The notes beneath the pieces were generated by a model. The model did not search any database, was not told the origin of the DNA, and was given only the letters and a program-made list of their open reading frames with translations. 64,000 bases of DNA from AC-38 sp033856025 (lineage in GTDB: Bacteria; Actinomycetota; Thermoleophilia; Solirubrobacterales; Solirubrobacteraceae): contig JAWVFQ010000001.1 in NCBI GenBank assembly GCA_033856025.1, positions 1 through 64,000 of the forward strand, written 5' to 3'. Position 1 is the first letter of the stretch, and each line of letters begins with the position of its first letter. Below are positions 59,813-64,000 of this stretch, one piece after another. The translations under genes and the position numbers were made by a program.

Positions 59813-60379
59813 ATGCGCAGCTGGTACGAGGAGGTCTGGGAGCAACTCCCGGGCGACCTGACCCCGGAGGCCGCCGTCCGGCGCCGCGACTTCCTGCTCT
59901 CGTGGGTTAGCCCTGGCGACCGCGTGCTGGACCTGGGCTGCGGCGACGGGACGTTCACCGCCGCGCTCTCGGAGTCCGGCACGCACCCCACCGGCGCGGA
60001 CGTGGCCGAGGCCGCGCTGCGCCGGGCGCGCGAGCGCCACCCGGGCGCCGACTACGCGCGCATCGAGCCGCACGGGCCGTGGCCGTTCCCCGACGCCGGC
60101 TTCGACGCCGTGTGGGCCGGCGAGGTCATCGAGCACGTCGCCGACACCGAGAGCTGGGTCAACGAGGTCCGCCGGGTGCTGCGCCCGGGCGGCCGGCTGC
60201 TCGTCACGACGCCGCGCGTCGGGCCGCTCGCCCGGGCCCGGCGCGCCCCGGACCCCCGCGGCCAGCACCTGCGCTTCTACACGCGCCGCACGCTGCGCGA
60301 CCTGCTGACGGACATGGGGTTCACCGACGTCCACGTCGCCGCGCGCCGCGGGCTGCTGCTGGGGAGGGCCGTGCGGTGA
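59813..60379 (+). CDS. SAM-dependent methyltransferase
   Basis: A 188-residue class I enzyme. DRVLDLGCGDGTFTAALSES is motif I; AVWAGEVIEHVADTESWVNE carries the motif IV region, followed by VLRPGGRLLVTTPRVG. This is the UbiE/Methyltransf_11 layout. The acceptor is not known; in this context it could methylate a sugar or nucleotide. The start ATG 59813 gives MRSWYEEVWEQ; an in-frame ATG at 59795 would add six residues. It precedes a GT4 gene by seven bases. Confidence 0.85.
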   Translation: MRSWYEEVWEQLPGDLTPEAAVRRRDFLLSWVSPGDRVLDLGCGDGTFTAALSESGTHPTGADVAEAALRRARERHPGADYARIEPHGPWPFPDAGFDAVWAGEVIEHVADTESWVNEVRRVLRPGGRLLVTTPRVGPLARARRAPDPRGQHLRFYTRRTLRDLLTDMGFTDVHVAARRGLLLGRAVR

Positions 60380-60386
60380 AGCCACC

Positions 60387-61364
60387 GTGAGGGTCCTGAT
60401 CGACACGACCTACTCCAGGCGCGGCGCGACCGGCACCGGCGTCTACATCGAGCATCTCGTGCCGGCTCTGCGCGACCTCGGGGTTGACGTGGTCGAGGCC
60501 GCCAACGAGCGCCGGCGGGCGCCCGCGGGCGGCGGTCCGGGCTCGCTGGCCAACGCCGCCCAGGACGCCCGCTGGAGCCTGGTCGAGCTGCCGCGCCGCG
60601 CCCGCGCGGCCGGAGCCGATCTCGTCCACCACGCGCTCCCCGCCACGTCGCCCGGCGTGCGTCAGGTCGTCACCGTCCACGACGTCGCCTTCGAGCGTCT
60701 CCCCGACGCCTTCGATCCCCGCTTCCGCGCCTTCGCCCGCCGCGCGCACCGCCGCGCCGCCCGGCGGGCCGGCGCCGTCGTCTGCCCCTCCGAGACCACC
60801 GCCCGCGACGTGGCCGCGCTGTGGGGCATCGCGCGCGAGCGGATCGTCGTGGCGCCCCACGGCCCCGGCCAGGCGCCCTCCGAGCACGTGGCCGACGAGC
60901 ACTTCCTCTACGTCGGCGACGCCGAGCCGCGCAAGAACCTCTCGACGCTGCGCGCCGCCCACGACCTCTACGTCGCGCGCGGCGGCACCGTGCCGCTGGT
61001 CGTGGCCGGCGGCGCCGGCACGCGCGTGGACGGCGACGAGCTGGCCGCCCTCTACGCCCGCGCGCTCGCGCTGGTGCACCCGGCGCTGCACGAGGGGTTC
61101 GGGATGACGCCGCTGGAGGCGATGCACGCCGGCGTGCCCGTCCTGGCCGCTCGCTCCCCGGGCGTCGTGGAGACCTGCGGCGACGCCGCCGCGTACTTCG
61201 ATCCCCACGACCCGGCCGACCTCGCCCGGGCCCTGGCGGACCTGGCCGGGGACGCCGCCACGCGCGCCGACCTGGCGGCCCGCGGCCGGACGCGCGCGGC
61301 CGGCTACGGGTGGGAGCGCTCGGCGCGCGCACACCTCGCCGCGTATACCTTGGCGTTGACATGA
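60387..61364 (+). CDS. GT4 family glycosyltransferase
   Basis: A 325-residue GT-B enzyme starting VLIDTTYSRRGATGTGVYIE. It continues with VTVHDVAFERLPDAFDPRFR, VVCPSETTARDVAALWGIA, HFLYVGDAEPRKNLSTLRAA and HEGFGMTPLEAMHAGVPVLA (donor motif). The acceptor half is short. The GTG at 60387 is followed by a strong coding pattern and its stop overlaps the next ATG (ATGA). Specific sugar unknown. Confidence 0.87.
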   Translation: MRVLIDTTYSRRGATGTGVYIEHLVPALRDLGVDVVEAANERRRAPAGGGPGSLANAAQDARWSLVELPRRARAAGADLVHHALPATSPGVRQVVTVHDVAFERLPDAFDPRFRAFARRAHRRAARRAGAVVCPSETTARDVAALWGIARERIVVAPHGPGQAPSEHVADEHFLYVGDAEPRKNLSTLRAAHDLYVARGGTVPLVVAGGAGTRVDGDELAALYARALALVHPALHEGFGMTPLEAMHAGVPVLAARSPGVVETCGDAAAYFDPHDPADLARALADLAGDAATRADLAARGRTRAAGYGWERSARAHLAAYTLALT

Positions 61365-62542
61365 GGGTCGCGATCCTGGGCACGCGCGGGATTCCCGCGT
61401 CCTACAGCGGGTTCGAGACCGCGGCCGAGCAGCTGGCCGCGCGGCTGACCGAGCGCGGGCACGAGGTCATCGTCTACTGCCGCCCGCACGTGGTGGACCG
61501 CAGCCTGGAGGAGTACCGCGGGGCCCGCCTGGTCCACCTGCCCACGGTGCGCAACAAGTATCTGGACACGTTCGTCCACACCTTCCTCTCGGCCGTCCAC
61601 GCCGCGCGGCGGCTGAAGCCCGACGCGGCCCTGTTCTTCATCGCCGGCAACAGTCCCATGTGCCTGATCACGCGCGCGGCCGGGATCCCCACCGTCATCA
61701 ACGTCGACGGACTGGACTCCGACCGGCGCAAGTGGCCCCGCCTGGCCAAGGCCTACCTGCGCGCCGCCGAGCGCACCGCGCCGCGCTGGGCCGACGAGGC
61801 GATCACCGACTCCCACGCCGTCGCCGAGGTCTTCGCCCGGCGCTACCACGAGAGCATCGGCGTGGTCCCCTACGGCGTGGAGGACCCGGGCTACGACGGC
61901 GACGGGACGCTGCGCCGCCTGGGGCTGGAGAAGGGCCGCTACATCCTGTTCGTGGGGCGCCTGGAGCCCGAGAACAACCCGCACCTGCTGGTGGAGGCGT
62001 TCGCGCGGCTGGACGAGGCCGTCGCGCGCGGGATGAAGGTGGTGATCGTGGGCGGCGCGCCCTACGCCGACGAGTACATCCGCAGCGTCATGCGCCGCGC
62101 CGATCCGCGCGTGATCTTCCCGGGCTACGTGTTCGGGCGCGGCTACTGGGAGCTCCAGCGCCACGCCTACCTCTTCTGCGCGCCGACCGAGGTGGGCGGC
62201 ACCCACCCGGTCATCCTGGAGGCGCTGGCCGCGGGCAACTGCGTGCTGGTCAACGACCACGCGCCCAACGCCGAGACGGTGGGCGACGCCGGCTTCTACT
62301 TCTCCGGCCGCGAGGGAGTGCCCTCGCTGGCCGCCCAGCTCGAGCGGCTGCTCGGCGACCCGGAGCTCGTGGCGTCCTACCGCGAGCGCGCCCGCGAGCG
62401 GGCCAAGCGCTACTCCTGGGACGCCGTGGCCGACCAGTACGAGCAGCTGCTGCTCGAGGTTCGCGCGCGCGGCGGTCCGGGCTCGCTCCCGCCGGACCTG
62501 GTGGACGCCGATCCGGCGCCGACCACGCCGATCGCGGCCTGA
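61361..62542 (+). CDS. GT4 glycosyltransferase with DUF1972-type N-terminus (rhamnosyltransferase-like)
   Basis: A 393-residue enzyme. The opening VAILGTRGIPASYSGFETAA is the hallmark of the DUF1972 family of rhamnosyl/mannosyltransferases. Next are VIVYCRPHVVDRSLEEYRGA, the middle HTFLSAVHAARRLKPD, and a GT4 donor half (YILFVGRLEPENNPHLLVEA, CAPTEVGGTHPVILEALAAG). The family adds rhamnose or related deoxysugars to lipid-linked glycans, an inference from similarity. The C-terminal ~25 residues are Pro/Asp-rich. It is the last gene of the 59813-62542 unit. Confidence 0.9.
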   Translation: MRVAILGTRGIPASYSGFETAAEQLAARLTERGHEVIVYCRPHVVDRSLEEYRGARLVHLPTVRNKYLDTFVHTFLSAVHAARRLKPDAALFFIAGNSPMCLITRAAGIPTVINVDGLDSDRRKWPRLAKAYLRAAERTAPRWADEAITDSHAVAEVFARRYHESIGVVPYGVEDPGYDGDGTLRRLGLEKGRYILFVGRLEPENNPHLLVEAFARLDEAVARGMKVVIVGGAPYADEYIRSVMRRADPRVIFPGYVFGRGYWELQRHAYLFCAPTEVGGTHPVILEALAAGNCVLVNDHAPNAETVGDAGFYFSGREGVPSLAAQLERLLGDPELVASYRERARERAKRYSWDAVADQYEQLLLEVRARGGPGSLPPDLVDADPAPTTPIAA

Positions 62543-62555
62543 CGGCCGCGGCCGC

Positions 62556-64000
62556 CTAGCCGATCGTCACGGGCGCCGGCCGCGAGACCAGGCCGTTCCA
62601 GCGCAGGCGCACGACGCCGCTGCGGGAGAACCGCACGCGCGTGTCCACGTAGTTGCGCAGGCTGCGCGTGGTCACGCGCTTGACCGTCCGCCAGTCCGCG
62701 CCGCGGGCGAAGGACTTGAACTGCACCTCCACCGTCTGCTGGCTGGCGTTGGGCGCGGGCCGCGCGGCACCCCACACGCGGAACGTCGCCGGGCGGCGCC
62801 GGCGCGCGGCCGGGATGAAGATCGGCATCCGGTAGGCGTCGAAGGCCTGCTTGACGTCGCCGCCGCGCTCCATCAGCCCCGTCTGGAACGAGCTCCAGTA
62901 CTGGAAGGAGTTGGACGGGTACTGCGTGTAGGGCGGCGCGTCGACGAGCAGGAACTGGTGGGCCGAGCGCACGCGCCCGTTGACGTAGCCCATGTACTCC
63001 GCCTGGTTGATGTAGGTGGCCTGGAGGTACTGCGGGAAGCCGAACGGGTCGGGCGGCCGGCTCTGGTAGCCGAACTCGGTGTTGTAGATCGCCAGGCGGT
63101 TGCGCTGGCGGTACACCGCGGCGACCCGGTTCAGCGAGGAGGTGAGGCGGCCCAGGTCGGCCATGCCCACGTCGTCGGCGTTCGCGGCCCGGATCGCCGG
63201 CGGCGTGAGCAGGGAGTAGGGATGGTGCGCGTAGCCCGAGGACTGGAACAGCACGGGATGGCGCTGCGGGAAGTCCGAGACCTGGTTGACGGTGGGACAG
63301 CCCAGCGCCTCGGCGGTCGCGCCGCGCAGCGGCCGGAAGCGCGTGTCCACGCAGTACAGCGCGCGCAGGAAGCGCAGTGGGCGCATGTTCGCCTCGGCGT
63401 CGCGCTCGCCGCCGCCCTTGGGGGCGGTCTCGCCGACCAGGATCGTGTCGCCGCCGTGCCCGGTCTTGACCAGCGAGTCGAACGCGGCGTCGGCCAGGTT
63501 GCGGTACATGCGCGGCGACGCCTCCTGGCGGTCCACGTACTGCGGCGAGAGGAACACGCGCTGGTTGGGCTCGTTGAACAGCGACCAGTACGAGACGCGC
63601 GGCAGCGTGGCCTCCGCCTGCTCGGGCGCGGCCGGCGACGGCGTCAGCTGCGGGCCGAACTGCACGTCGATCGGCAGGGGGTTCGGGTTGGGCGGCGGCG
63701 GCGGGGGTGGGTTCTGGTTGCCGGGCGGCGGGGTGTACGTGCCGCTGTAGCGCGTGGCCACCGCCCACGCGAACAGGCCGAAGTCGCCGGCCGACGGGTT
63801 CACGATCCCGCCCTTGCCGCCGGACGCCCAGTCGGGCGCGGGTCCGCCGATGTTGAAGTTGATCTGGATCCCGCGGTCGTAGGCCAGGCGGACGAGGTCG
63901 TCGTAGCGCTTCCAGTTCTGCCGCGGGTAGGCGGCCGGGTCGGCCTGGCCGCCGCCGGAGAACTGCGGGCGGGTGTTCGAGTCGCCGCTCGGCGCCACCA
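62556..64000 (-). CDS. glycoside-hydrolase-like protein (TIM-barrel, GH5/GH39-like), partial
   Basis: At least 480 residues are visible; the frame continues off the right edge, so the N-terminus and any signal peptide are missing. YWSLFNEPNQ contains the Asn-Glu pair (Glu about 143 of the visible part) that marks the acid/base residue of clan GH-A, and IYNTEFGYQSRP has a second Glu (about 308) in the nucleophile position. A run of about 12 prolines with Asn (about 90-110) is inserted in the middle of the barrel. The C-terminal ~90 residues (TFRVWGAARPAPNASQQT to the end) look like a beta-sandwich. It may cleave or trim the exported polysaccharide; the substrate is unknown. Confidence 0.75.
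   Translation of the reverse strand, partial: VAPSGDSNTRPQFSGGGQADPAAYPRQNWKRYDDLVRLAYDRGIQINFNIGGPAPDWASGGKGGIVNPSAGDFGLFAWAVATRYSGTYTPPPGNQNPPPPPPPNPNPLPIDVQFGPQLTPSPAAPEQAEATLPRVSYWSLFNEPNQRVFLSPQYVDRQEASPRMYRNLADAAFDSLVKTGHGGDTILVGETAPKGGGERDAEANMRPLRFLRALYCVDTRFRPLRGATAEALGCPTVNQVSDFPQRHPVLFQSSGYAHHPYSLLTPPAIRAANADDVGMADLGRLTSSLNRVAAVYRQRNRLAIYNTEFGYQSRPPDPFGFPQYLQATYINQAEYMGYVNGRVRSAHQFLLVDAPPYTQYPSNSFQYWSSFQTGLMERGGDVKQAFDAYRMPIFIPAARRRRPATFRVWGAARPAPNASQQTVEVQFKSFARGADWRTVKRVTTRSLRNYVDTRVRFSRSGVVRLRWNGLVSRPAPVTIG

Overview
The window is about 70% or more GC with strongly GC-biased third positions. Its gene set (acyl-CoA carboxylase and split methylmalonyl-CoA mutase, selA-selB, ATP-grasp proteins, many GT4 glycosyltransferases, paired ABC and flippase export genes) suggests a high-GC actinobacterium, most likely Thermoleophilia/Solirubrobacterales. 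That placement comes from family resemblance, not a search. I see no rRNA, tRNA, transposase, phage gene or CRISPR array, and no gene-free stretch longer than 300 bases.

Layout. Bases 1-7.9 kb hold the end of a LamG-like protein, propionyl/acyl-CoA carboxylase beta, an ATP-grasp enzyme, a flavoprotein monooxygenase, a FemAB/GNAT-like protein, a proline-rich SRPBCC-like protein, and a methylmalonyl-CoA mutase large subunit broken by one in-frame TAG at codon 78. From 7.9 to 15.2 kb is a minus-strand operon of four genes joined by GTGA overlaps: polytopic membrane protein, FAD oxidoreductase, methyltransferase, long glycosyltransferase. From 15.2 to 20.2 kb lie a methyltransferase, a MoaD-MoaE fusion, a lysyl-oxidase-like protein, and selA-selB. 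From 20.4 kb to the end is a very large surface-polysaccharide region. It has two phosphoglycosyl transferases to start chains, a flippase, two O-antigen-ligase-type proteins and a Wzz/BY-kinase (Wzx/Wzy style), a Wzm/Wzt ABC exporter, a UDP-xylose-type synthase, about a dozen glycosyltransferases, three deacetylase-type proteins, three paralogous secreted beta-helix proteins, a 1.25-kresidue coiled-coil protein, and a glycoside-hydrolase-like protein running off the right edge.

How it works together. Two of the three beta-helix genes have long leaders that fold as class I GEMM (cyclic di-GMP/cGAMP) riboswitches. In each, a short hairpin downstream of the aptamer places the Shine-Dalgarno sequence in its loop. 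The second leader opens an operon (beta-helix, GT4, Wzz/BY-kinase, ligase) in which two downstream genes appear to begin at CTG codons overlapping the previous stop, so the signal could pass down the operon by translational coupling. A cyclic dinucleotide therefore probably switches a secreted beta-helix protein together with the polymerisation machinery.

Expression style. Many first genes carry a TAnnnT -10-like box 6-10 nt before the start codon and no Shine-Dalgarno, which points to leaderless mRNAs. Downstream genes use NTGA overlaps. Several convergent gene pairs share a CTAG so that each stop codon lies inside the other.
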